Source of the DNA: Prado023 sp963706875
GTDB lineage: Bacteria > Actinomycetota > Actinomycetes > S36-B12 > CAIYMF01
Direction: 5' to 3'
DNA: 64,000 nucleotides
Assembly (NCBI GenBank): GCA_963706875.1
Contig: CAVPNW010000002.1
Coordinates: 1-64,000, forward strand
Each line of letters starts with the position of its first letter. The first letter of the stretch is position 1. The position numbers and the translations under genes were made by a program. Under the pieces are notes generated by a model that was not told the DNA's origin, ran no database searches, and was given only the letters and a program-made list of their open reading frames with translations. Below, piece after piece: positions 20,853-28,252 of this stretch.

Positions 20853-20933
20853 CGCACCGCAGCCTGCCACCGAGCATGGCCGCGCGCCCGCTGGGGGCCG
20901 GGCCGGCGAGACGGTTCGGCGTGTCGGGTGGTA

Positions 20934-21446
20934 CTAACGCCCGGCGGGGCGGGCGCGCGGGATCCGGCCGAAGGTCGGCGCCCACACCGAGATCCCTCCA
21001 CCGGGCAGGCAGACCATGAGTCCCCCATCCATGCCACGGATCTCCCAAGCCTCGTGGGCCGAGTCCGCCACCACGGCGAGTCGGTACGCCCCAAGGCCCA
21101 GGTGCAGCCCGCCGCCCTCGTCGACGCGCAGCTCGGTCACGGGGCGTCCCACCCACCCAGCCAGGAGCGCTGCCGCCTGTCCCCCCTCCAGTGTCAGGCC
21201 AGGGCCCTGGAGCCCACCGACCTGCAGGGGCCCGGAGACGACGACCAGGTGCAGTGGCTCAGCCGCGATGGACAGCACGATCCGCTCCAGGGAGGTGTCC
21301 ACCTGAACCAGGGGCCCGCCGATGAGTCCGGCGAGCCTGATCGTCGCGTCGGCAGGGTCGATCATTCCGCGCGGTTCACGTGTGCGCAGCGGTGTGGCCG
21401 ACACCGGGCCGTCGACGCGTCGGGACGCATTCATCACCTCGGTCAT
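20934..21446 (-). CDS. DUF6188-like hypothetical protein
   Basis: A 170-aa acidic cytosolic protein, predicted all-beta. Features are an N-terminal polar region, the LIGGPLVQVDTSLERIVL strand, a central LLAGWVGRPVTELRVDEGGG, and a C-terminal WEIRGMDGGLMVCLPGGG ending near W. The last motif is typical of DUF6188 proteins. No catalytic residues are evident. An internal ATG (residue 28, MIDPADATIRL) could be the true start. Function unknown. Confidence 0.6.
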   Translation of the reverse strand: MTEVMNASRRVDGPVSATPLRTREPRGMIDPADATIRLAGLIGGPLVQVDTSLERIVLSIAAEPLHLVVVSGPLQVGGLQGPGLTLEGGQAAALLAGWVGRPVTELRVDEGGGLHLGLGAYRLAVVADSAHEAWEIRGMDGGLMVCLPGGGISVWAPTFGRIPRARPAGR

Positions 21447-21497
21447 GGACCGATCCTCGCCGATGGATCCCCGACCGCAGTGGACCGGCGCGTGTCG

Positions 21498-23204
21498 CTA
21501 CGGCGAACCTTGGCCGAACTCGGGGGCTGGGCGCGGGCCGAGCTCGGGGGTGGCGCCAGCACCTGGGTCCACAGCCGAAGCCGGGGCGGGGCCGGGGGTG
21601 GGGGCGGGCGTGGCGCCCGGGGCGGGGACGGGAGCCGCGACCGGACCAGCACCGGGGAAGGCAGCCGGGGCGGGTTGCTGCGCCAGGGCCGGGGGTGCCG
21701 GCGGCACCCGGAGCCTGGTCATCCAGCGCTCGCCGGGCCCGGTGCCACGACTGGCGGCGGCGCGCAGCAGCTGCTCCTCGGCGATCTGCCGGGCTTCACC
21801 TGCCAGGCGGTGCAGGACCACGATCGACACGGGTCCGGGTGTCGAATCCACCTGCACGGACGCCAGCCCGAGCCGGCGCTGCCACGGCCCCTGGGTGACG
21901 CCCACTGACTGGGTTCGGGCATGCGGGATCACCGCGACCCGGCGGGTGAGGAAGCCACGGCTGGCTGCCAGCACCTGCTGGTCGTGGGCGACTCCGAGGT
22001 TCTTGAACTGCAGCCACGCGCGCCGCCGTGCCCGATCGGGGGCGGGCAGGAAGTCCATCGCGGTCGCGTCCACGCCGGGCATGACCCGCGTGATGATCTG
22101 GCGGGCCACGTCATGGGGCGCCACCGGTAGCAGGACGTGCTCACCCTGCCCGTTCTCGTCGGACTGGAGCCCGGCGACGTTGAGGGAGACCCGGACCCAG
22201 CCCTTGCGCCGCCACAGCAGCGGCTCGGAGATCTCGATCGCCTGGACGCGCCCCGGCGGGACGGTCTGGCTCTGCACGTTGACCAGTCCGTGCCGCAGCC
22301 GCAGCCCGTCGGGGGAGTCCGCGACGGTGAACCCGAAGAACCGGGTGAACTGGCTGAACACCGAGATGAGCGGCAGACCGCCGGTGACCAGGATCAGCAC
22401 CAGCCCGCCCGGGCCCTCGGTCGCGGTCACCGCCACCACGAGCAGCACAGTGACGGCGAACAGGAGCATCGTCTCGCTGCGGAGCAGCAGGCTGACGACC
22501 AGGTCGCCGGTCGGCACGGTCGCGAGGACGGCTTCGGGCGCCTCCCCGACGTCCGGTGACATCCCGGCCGCACGGGCGATGATCTCGGCCCGGAGGGCCT
22601 GCGCCTGCGCGTCGGTGAGGTAGGACAGCAGCACCCGCGAGTCACCGCCGCCCGCCACCTCGATGCGCACCTGGGACAAGCCCACCACCCGGCCGAGCAG
22701 GGGGCGCGTGGTGTCGACGCTCTGCAGCCGCGAGAGGGTCACCCGGCGCTCGTTGCGCTGCAGCACCCCGGAGTCGAGCCGGAAGTCGCCGGACTCGTCG
22801 AAGAAGTACTCCGTTCGGGTCCAGGCGAGGTAGTTCAAACCCAGCGAGACCAGCATCAGGACCGCGAAGGCCCCGAGGATGAGGACCAGCCCCAGCAGCC
22901 CACCGAGGTTGGCGGCCAGATCACGCAGGTTGCCGGTGCCGAACACAACGAAGACGCCAACCAGGACCCCCAAGGAGCGCACGGAGGCCACCAGGGGAGT
23001 GAGCGGATGGGTTCGGCGGCGCGGCGTGGCCAGCGCGGACGCGTTGAGTCCGGGGACGTCTGGTTCCGCCGGGAGTCCGGGGGTGGGCGGCTCGGGGCTG
23101 GCCGCCGCCGTGGCGCCGGGCACTTCGGGGCCGGGTGCCGCGGGGCCCGGTGCGGTCGGCATCCCCGCATCGGCCCCGGTCCCTGCGTCCGAGGGCAGGG
23201 TCAC
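21498..23204 (-). CDS. membrane protein with bacterial PH domains (YdbT-like)
   Basis: A 568-aa protein starting with GTG. It has a Pro/Ala-rich N-terminus (to about 60), then two membrane helices (70-125) and a bPH2 domain (RTEYFFDESGDFRLDSGVL, LSRLQSVDTTRPLLGRVVGL). A second helix pair lies near 225-275, and further PH domains follow (VQAIEISEPLLWR; RTQSVGVTQGPWQRRLGLASVQV). The C-terminal 70 residues are an Ala/Pro repeat tail (PVPAPGATPAPTPGPAPA). Its GTG overlaps the stop of the smaller PH gene (GTGA), the usual YdbS/YdbT-type pair. Role unknown, probably at the inner face of the membrane. Confidence 0.85.
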   Translation of the reverse strand: MTLPSDAGTGADAGMPTAPGPAAPGPEVPGATAAASPEPPTPGLPAEPDVPGLNASALATPRRRTHPLTPLVASVRSLGVLVGVFVVFGTGNLRDLAANLGGLLGLVLILGAFAVLMLVSLGLNYLAWTRTEYFFDESGDFRLDSGVLQRNERRVTLSRLQSVDTTRPLLGRVVGLSQVRIEVAGGGDSRVLLSYLTDAQAQALRAEIIARAAGMSPDVGEAPEAVLATVPTGDLVVSLLLRSETMLLFAVTVLLVVAVTATEGPGGLVLILVTGGLPLISVFSQFTRFFGFTVADSPDGLRLRHGLVNVQSQTVPPGRVQAIEISEPLLWRRKGWVRVSLNVAGLQSDENGQGEHVLLPVAPHDVARQIITRVMPGVDATAMDFLPAPDRARRRAWLQFKNLGVAHDQQVLAASRGFLTRRVAVIPHARTQSVGVTQGPWQRRLGLASVQVDSTPGPVSIVVLHRLAGEARQIAEEQLLRAAASRGTGPGERWMTRLRVPPAPPALAQQPAPAAFPGAGPVAAPVPAPGATPAPTPGPAPASAVDPGAGATPELGPRPAPEFGQGSP

Positions 23205-23707
23205 AGCCCGGCACTCCGCTGCTCGCCGCGGGCCGCCAACCGGTCGCGCAGGCCGGAGGCCTCAGCGGGCGGCAGCCCGGGGATCGTGGCGTTCGTGGTC
23301 GCGGCTGCCGTGTGCAGCTGCACGGTGGCGACGCCGAGGCGCCGGTCGAGCGGGCCGGCGGTGATGTCCACCAGCTGCATCCGGCCGTAGGGGACCACCA
23401 CGAGCCGGCGGAACATGATCCCGCTGGTGACCAGCAGGTCGTCCTCACGCTCCGCATAGCCGAAGGACCGCACCCGGCGCCCGATCAACCACCACATCCA
23501 GACCAGTGCGACCAGCCACACACCCATCGCGACCAGGGCGACGGTCCGGGCCTCGGGGGCCAGCCCCAGCATGACGATCGCCACCAGCACGAACAGCATC
23601 ACCAGCACCAACGTGATGCGCCGGGCCGTGGCCAGCTTGGGGGACACGGGGCGCCACGCCTCGCCGGGAGGGGCGAATGCGTCGTCGACCGACAGGGGCT
23701 CAACCAT
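23201..23707 (-). CDS. membrane protein with one bacterial PH domain (YdbS-like)
   Basis: The 168-aa product has two transmembrane helices (about 30-50 and 55-75) followed by a single bPH2/DUF304 domain: REDDLLVTSGIMFRRLVVVPYGRMQLVDI, then PLDRRLGVATVQLHTAAA. It overlaps the following larger PH gene by 4 bases, so the two proteins are probably made together. Divergent from the NuoD-like gene with a 35-nt gap. Confidence 0.88.
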   Translation of the reverse strand: MVEPLSVDDAFAPPGEAWRPVSPKLATARRITLVLVMLFVLVAIVMLGLAPEARTVALVAMGVWLVALVWMWWLIGRRVRSFGYAEREDDLLVTSGIMFRRLVVVPYGRMQLVDITAGPLDRRLGVATVQLHTAAATTNATIPGLPPAEASGLRDRLAARGEQRSAGL

Positions 23708-23730
23708 GTGGCCAGAGTAGGCCAGCGGCG

Positions 23731-23736
23731 TAGGGT
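23731..23736 (+). promoter_or_regulatory. probable leaderless -10 box of the nuoD-like gene
   Basis: TAGGGT matches TANNNT and ends 6 nt before the GTG at 23743. There is no ribosome-binding site, so transcription likely begins at or next to the GTG. Confidence 0.55.
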
Positions 23737-23742
23737 TGGCTG

Positions 23743-24891
23743 GTGCACGCTGCGCAGGGCGCTGGAACACGCCGACTGGTCGACGCCGCGTCGCTCCCCG
23801 GCGACATCCCCCTCGGCCCGGACCATCCGACCCTCGACGGGCTTCCCTCGATCCACCTTGACGTCGTCGACGGGGTGGTGACCGCGGCCGAGTGGATCCC
23901 GGGAACGGTCCATCGCGGCGCTGAGAAGCTGTTCGAGTCCCGCGACTACCGCCAGATCCTGATGCTGGTGGACCGTCACGACTGGTTGTCGGCGTTCTGC
24001 TCGGAGATCGGGGTCGTCGTGGGAGCCGAGCGGGCGCTGGGCCTGACGCCCCCCGAGCGAGCGCAGCACCTGCGGATCCTGCTGTGCGAGCTGACCCGCA
24101 TCGCCCACCACCTGGCCTTCCTGGCCCCGCTGCCCGGGGACCTGCCCGACTCGTGGCGCGCACGGGCGTGGCAGTGGCGCGAGGAGATCCTGGACCTGAT
24201 CGAGTCGGCGACCGGCCACCGCGTTCATCCGATGTTCTGCCAGGTCGGTGGCGTCCGTGCCGATGTGGATGCCCAGTGGGTGCGCCGTGTGTCGGTGGCG
24301 GCCGCCACCTGGACGGCCCAGGAGCCCGCCGCCACCCTCGCCGCGCTCGACAGCCCAGATCTGGCTGCCGTGCTCGACTCGTCATACGCCGGGGTGGCGG
24401 TCCTCAGCGACGGGAACGCACTTGGCTTCGGCGCGTCCGGCCCCGTCGCCCGGGCCAGTGGGATCGACCTCGACCTGCGACGCGACGACCCCTGCCTGCC
24501 CTATCCGTCGTTCGAGGTGCCCACGGGCGCCGATGGTGACGCCCGGGCACGCATCCGGGTGCTGGTCGACGAGTTGGCGCCCAGCACCGGACTGGTCGCG
24601 TGGGCGGCCGAACAGCTGGCTGGCTCGACCGGGGCGCCGGTGGACGTGCGACTGCCCAAGGTCGTGCGCATCCCGGAGGGCTCGACGTACACGTGGACGG
24701 AGAACCCCACCGGGATCAACGGCTTTCTGTTGGTGTCGCGCAACGACCGGACGCCCTGGCGGCTGAAGCTGCGCAGCGCGGGCTTCGGCAACGCCGCGGC
24801 GATGGGGGCAGCGCTCCAGGGGACCGCCGTGTCCGACCTGCCGGCGGCGATCGCCAGCTTCCTGATCATCTGCGGCGACGTCGACCGCTGA
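23743..24891 (+). CDS. orphan NADH-quinone oxidoreductase subunit D-like protein
   Basis: The 382-aa product belongs to the NuoD / NiFe-hydrogenase large-subunit family. Visible motifs are PGTVHRGAEKLFESRDY, VDRHDWLSAFCSEIG, the RAQHLRILLCELTRIAHHL block, WREEILDLIESATGHRVHP, and GGVRADVD. There are no other complex I genes nearby. The Cys pairs of hydrogenases are absent. Its neighbours are PH proteins and the folate cluster, in the opposite orientation. It may be a complex I accessory or a repurposed NuoD; the function is not known. Confidence 0.8.
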   Translation: MHAAQGAGTRRLVDAASLPGDIPLGPDHPTLDGLPSIHLDVVDGVVTAAEWIPGTVHRGAEKLFESRDYRQILMLVDRHDWLSAFCSEIGVVVGAERALGLTPPERAQHLRILLCELTRIAHHLAFLAPLPGDLPDSWRARAWQWREEILDLIESATGHRVHPMFCQVGGVRADVDAQWVRRVSVAAATWTAQEPAATLAALDSPDLAAVLDSSYAGVAVLSDGNALGFGASGPVARASGIDLDLRRDDPCLPYPSFEVPTGADGDARARIRVLVDELAPSTGLVAWAAEQLAGSTGAPVDVRLPKVVRIPEGSTYTWTENPTGINGFLLVSRNDRTPWRLKLRSAGFGNAAAMGAALQGTAVSDLPAAIASFLIICGDVDR

Positions 24892-24943
24892 GGCGACGCG
24901 CACCGCCGGGGCGTCAGCCTGACTCTGCTGACCCTGTCATGGG

Positions 24944-24983
24944 GAGCGCACGCGCGGGCACGCGCGCCGCCGGGAGTGCGCTC
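24944..24983. terminator. terminator-like hairpin between convergent genes
   Basis: GAGCGCAC (24944-24951) and GTGCGCTC (24976-24983) form a perfect 8-bp stem around a GC-rich loop. The right arm overlaps the stop codon of the minus-strand gene ending at 24982. Confidence 0.5.
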
Positions 24984-25290
24984 AGCGCTCGGGGTGCTCG
25001 CGCAGGTAGGTGGCGAACACGGCCACGAACAGCGGCTCCAGGTCGCCGACCCCGGTGCGGCTGAAGGCCTGCTTGGCCGCCTCGATCGACTCGATGAACG
25101 AACCGGCGGTCTCGCCCAGCGATCCGCCCTCGTCGGCGGTCGCCGTCAGGGCAGGGGTGTGGGCCATCAGGTCGATGAAGAACTGCAGGTCGTGGCGCTG
25201 GCGGGCACGCTCGAACGCGGCGTCGCGCAGGTCCTCGTAGGGCCAGTCCTCGTAGGCGAGATCGGGATGGGCCGTGGCGTGATCGCTCAT
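24982..25290 (-). CDS. hypothetical protein
   Basis: A 102-aa acidic soluble protein (MSDHATAHPDLAYEDWPYEDL). It is predicted largely helical, with a conserved-looking core HDLQFFIDLMAHTPALTATADEGGSL and a C-terminal LFVAVFATYLREHPER. Low-complexity segments are absent and codon use matches the neighbours, so it looks real. I do not recognise a family. It follows DUF3180 on the same strand after 62 nt. Confidence 0.6.
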   Translation of the reverse strand: MSDHATAHPDLAYEDWPYEDLRDAAFERARQRHDLQFFIDLMAHTPALTATADEGGSLGETAGSFIESIEAAKQAFSRTGVGDLEPLFVAVFATYLREHPER

Positions 25291-25352
25291 GGTGACACGT
25301 TAGTCCACACCCTCCCTCGGAGTCCGCGAGTGACCCACTCCGGGCCGGTGCG

Positions 25353-25853
25353 TCAGGTTGGCGCACCGGCCGGGCCCGGATCGGATCCCGGGACCCGCGC
25401 CTTCGCCTCGTCGGTGTCATCGGGCAACCGGCAGTTGTGCTCGAGCCAGAGCGAGAATGCGGCCAGGACGAAGCCGCCGAGCGACGCGAGGGCCGCGGCC
25501 AGGAGCCGCTCGCGCCCGGCGGCGACAGCCGTCTCGTCGAGCAGGCGCAGCGCAACCCCGCCGTACATGCCGAACACCACCGCGCCTGTCCTGGAACCAG
25601 CCAGGGACAGTGCGGTCGTGCGGGCCGCCATCAGCGGGGCCATGCGGGGGGCGCCCGGCTTGGGATGCAGCCGACGCCGCGCCGCCACCGCCCAAGCGGC
25701 GACGAAGCCGGCCACCACCCAGATGACAACGACGGCCATCCAGGGGATCGCCGGCAGCCGGCCGGTTCCGTCGACCCAGGCCGCGAAGCCCCAGCCGAGC
25801 AGGGCCGCGATTGCGGCGACCCCGAGGAGCCACGGGATCGACGTGGGCTTCAT
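25353..25853 (-). CDS. DUF3180 membrane protein
   Basis: From the ATG at 25853 the product is 166 aa. It has four hydrophobic helices (about 6-26, 37-57, 77-97 and 115-140), with MAARTTALSLAGSRTGAVVFGMYGG between the second and third, the DUF3180 signature. Its ATG overlaps the folK stop (ATGA). It is a regular last member of the actinobacterial fol operon; role unknown. Confidence 0.9.
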   Translation of the reverse strand: MKPTSIPWLLGVAAIAALLGWGFAAWVDGTGRLPAIPWMAVVVIWVVAGFVAAWAVAARRRLHPKPGAPRMAPLMAARTTALSLAGSRTGAVVFGMYGGVALRLLDETAVAAGRERLLAAALASLGGFVLAAFSLWLEHNCRLPDDTDEAKARVPGSDPGPAGAPT

Positions 25854-26359
25854 CGCCACCAGGAACCCCCCTCCAGCAGCTCGACCTGCTGTTCGGTGAC
25901 CGTGGAGGCCCACTCGGCGACCGTGTGTGCTGGGCCGCTGGCCGGGACGAGCACGAACGCCGGGTCGACCTCGGCCCAGGGTTCCAGGACGAAGCTGCGC
26001 TCATGGGCGCGGGGGTGCGGGAGGGTCAGCTCGGGATCCTCGCGACGTTCGTCCCCGACGGCCAGGAGGTCGACGTCCAGCGTGCGCGGGCCCCATCGGA
26101 CCTCGCGGACCCTGCCTGCGGCCTTCTCCAGCTCGTGGGCGAGGTCGAGCAGGGCCCAGGCATCGAGGTCCGTGTCAACGAGTACCACCGCATTGAGGTA
26201 GTCGGGCTGCTCCGGGCCGCCCACTGCCGCAGTGCGCCACAGGCTGGAGACCCCGTCCACGCGGACGGCCGGGTTCGCTGCCAACCCGGCCAAGGCCTCC
26301 CGCAGCGTCACCCGTGGGTCACCGATATTGGCGCCGAGCGCGAGGGCAGCGCGGGTCAT
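25850..26359 (-). CDS. folK: 2-amino-4-hydroxy-6-hydroxymethyldihydropteridine diphosphokinase
   Basis: FolK transfers pyrophosphate from ATP to the pterin before DHPS acts. The 169-aa product has LALGANIGDP at the N-terminus, the Y-LNAVV strand (DYLNAVVLV), the R-W-GPRTLDVDLL signature, and LPHPRAHERSFVL. It overlaps folB by 4 bases and is itself overlapped by DUF3180, so the genes are translationally coupled. Confidence 0.96.
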   Translation of the reverse strand: MTRAALALGANIGDPRVTLREALAGLAANPAVRVDGVSSLWRTAAVGGPEQPDYLNAVVLVDTDLDAWALLDLAHELEKAAGRVREVRWGPRTLDVDLLAVGDERREDPELTLPHPRAHERSFVLEPWAEVDPAFVLVPASGPAHTVAEWASTVTEQQVELLEGGSWWR

Positions 26360-26739
26360 CGCGCCCTCGTGATGCTCACCGACACGTCGTCGAACGGCAC
26401 CGGGATCGGCGCCTGCGGCTTGTGCACGGTGACCTTGACGGCGCGCACGTAGTCGAATGCCAAGCAGCGCTCGGCGAGCATGACGGCCAGGGTCTCGATG
26501 AGGTTGACCGCCGGCCCCTCGATGACGTCGACGACTGCCTGCGCGACGCCGCCGTAGTCGACCGTGTGCCGCAGGTCGTCGGTCCTGGCCGCCTTCGAGA
26601 TCGACAGCACCCCGAGGACGACGTCGACACGGAACTCCTGACCGTCCCGGCGCTCCTGGTCGAACACCCCATGGAACCCGCGGGCGCGCACCCCCTTGAG
26701 GGTGATGCGGTCGAGGTCGCGGCTGAAGGCGTCAGTCAT
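26356..26739 (-). CDS. folB: dihydroneopterin aldolase
   Basis: FolB cleaves dihydroneopterin to hydroxymethyl-dihydropterin. The 127-aa product has the opening ITLKGVRARGFHGVF, DYGGVAQAVVDVIEG, the catalytic-region NLIETLAVMLAERCL, and VTVHKPQAPIPV. The ATG at 26739 overlaps the folP stop. The upstream ATG at 26805 lies inside folP and is less likely. Confidence 0.95.
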   Translation of the reverse strand: MTDAFSRDLDRITLKGVRARGFHGVFDQERRDGQEFRVDVVLGVLSISKAARTDDLRHTVDYGGVAQAVVDVIEGPAVNLIETLAVMLAERCLAFDYVRAVKVTVHKPQAPIPVPFDDVSVSITRAR

Positions 26740-27635
26740 TGCTGCCCCCTGGACGGTGCGGAATGCCAGCTCGGGTCGGGGCGCTCGGGAGCAGCCGCTC
26801 GCCACGCACCGGCGACGGCGATCGCGTCACGGGATCCCCGGACGTCGTGGACCCGCACCGCCCATGCGCCTGCCGCGGACGCCAGGGCGGTGATGGCGTC
26901 GGTGGCGGCGTCCCGTTCCTCGACGGGGCGCGGCATCCCGGGCTGGCCGAGGAGTTCGCCGAGGAAGCGCTTGCGGCTGGCCCCGATCAGCACCGGATGG
27001 CCCAGGGCGGTCAGGTGGGGAAGGGCGGCGAGCAGCGCCCAGTTGTGCGCGGAGGTCTTGGCGAAGCCCAGACCGGGGTCGAGGATCACCCGGTCCGGAT
27101 CGACCCCGGCGGCGGCCAGCTCGCCCAGGCGGTCGGAGAGCTCCTGGCACACCTCGGCCACGACGTCGCCGTAGTTGGCAAGACGCTGCATGTCGGTCGA
27201 GTGGCCGCGCCAGTGCATTGCGACGTACGGGACCTCCGCCCCGGCGACCCAGGCATGCATGGCGGGATCCGCGAGCCCACCGGAGACGTCGTTGACCAGG
27301 CCCGCGCCCGCTGAGACGGCCACCTCGGCGACCTCGCTGCGCATGGTGTCGATGCTGACCACGACCCCGTGGGCGACCAGCCGCTCGATCACCGGGACGA
27401 CCCGGCCCAGCTCCTCGTCGGCGGAGATCCGCTGCGCGCCGGGCCGGGTGGACTCGCCACCGATGTCGATGATGTCGGCGCCGGCCTCCACCTGCGCCAG
27501 CGCGTGCGCGACGGCGATGTCGACCTCGACGAAGCGGCCCCCGTCGGAGAACGAGTCCGGCGTCACGTTGAGCACGGACATCACCAGGGAGCGCTGCACG
27601 CCGACCAGTGAGTCGGGAAGCCCGCGCGGGTGCAT
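26736..27635 (-). CDS. folP: dihydropteroate synthase
   Basis: DHPS condenses pterin pyrophosphate with p-aminobenzoate and is the sulfonamide target. The 299-aa product has LNVTPDSFSDGG, GGESTRPGA, the VNDVSGG strand, ILDPGLGFAKT and GASRKRFLGEL. The ATG at 27635 lies 2 nt after the folE stop. The run further upstream is inside folE. Normal length, no unusual residues noticed. Confidence 0.96.
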   Translation of the reverse strand: MHPRGLPDSLVGVQRSLVMSVLNVTPDSFSDGGRFVEVDIAVAHALAQVEAGADIIDIGGESTRPGAQRISADEELGRVVPVIERLVAHGVVVSIDTMRSEVAEVAVSAGAGLVNDVSGGLADPAMHAWVAGAEVPYVAMHWRGHSTDMQRLANYGDVVAEVCQELSDRLGELAAAGVDPDRVILDPGLGFAKTSAHNWALLAALPHLTALGHPVLIGASRKRFLGELLGQPGMPRPVEERDAATDAITALASAAGAWAVRVHDVRGSRDAIAVAGAWRAAAPERPDPSWHSAPSRGQQ

Positions 27636-27637
27636 TC

Positions 27638-28252
27638 CTAGGCCTTCAGGATCAGCGACATGACCTCGGCCCGGGTCGCCGGCTCCCTCAGGCCGCCGCG
27701 CACCGCACTCGTGACGGTGCGGGCGCCGGGCTTGCGCACGCCACGCATGGACATGCACAGGTGCTCGCACTCGATGACGACGATGACGCCGCGGGGTTGC
27801 AGGGCCTGGACCATGGCGTCGGCGACCTGGGTCGTGAGCCGCTCCTGGACCTGTGGCCGCTTGGCGTAGACGTCGACCAGCCGGGCGATCTTGCTCAGGC
27901 CCGTGATCCGCCCGTCCTTGCTGGGGATGTAGCCCACGTGGGCCACACCATGGAACGGCACGAGATGGTGCTCGCAGGTGGAGTAGACCTCGATGTCCTT
28001 GACCAGCACCATCTCGTCATGGCCGAGGTCGAAGGTCGTCGACAGGATGTCATCGGGCTCCTCGCGCAGGCCGCGGAAGATCTCGGCGTAGCTGCGGGCC
28101 ACCCGTTCCGGGGTGTCGCGAAGGCCGTCACGGTCGGGGTCCTCACCGATCGCCAGGAGCAGCTCGCGCACCGCTGCGGCCGCACGTTCGAGGTCTATCG
28201 GCTCGGTGATCGCCCCCTGGGTGAACCCGTGGACCCGATCGACGCCGTTCAC
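27638..28252 (-). CDS. folE: GTP cyclohydrolase I
   Basis: FolE opens the guanine ring of GTP to make dihydroneopterin triphosphate, the first folate step. The 204-aa product has GLRDTPERVARSY, the zinc-binding STCEHHLVPF, HVGYIPS, GLSKIARLV and the second zinc Cys in ECEHLCMSMRG. It overlaps ftsH by 4 bases (ATGA) and starts the folE-folP-folB-folK-DUF3180 run. Confidence 0.97.
   Translation of the reverse strand: MNGVDRVHGFTQGAITEPIDLERAAAAVRELLLAIGEDPDRDGLRDTPERVARSYAEIFRGLREEPDDILSTTFDLGHDEMVLVKDIEVYSTCEHHLVPFHGVAHVGYIPSKDGRITGLSKIARLVDVYAKRPQVQERLTTQVADAMVQALQPRGVIVVIECEHLCMSMRGVRKPGARTVTSAVRGGLREPATRAEVMSLILKA

Noticed and set aside
18972..21908. Open frame of about 980 codons on the plus strand
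   Set aside because: Antisense to panC, DUF2520 and DUF6188; no recognisable domain and a biased composition.
23743..24891. NiFe-hydrogenase large subunit
   Set aside because: The N- and C-terminal CxxC metal-binding motifs are absent; the sequence fits NuoD better.
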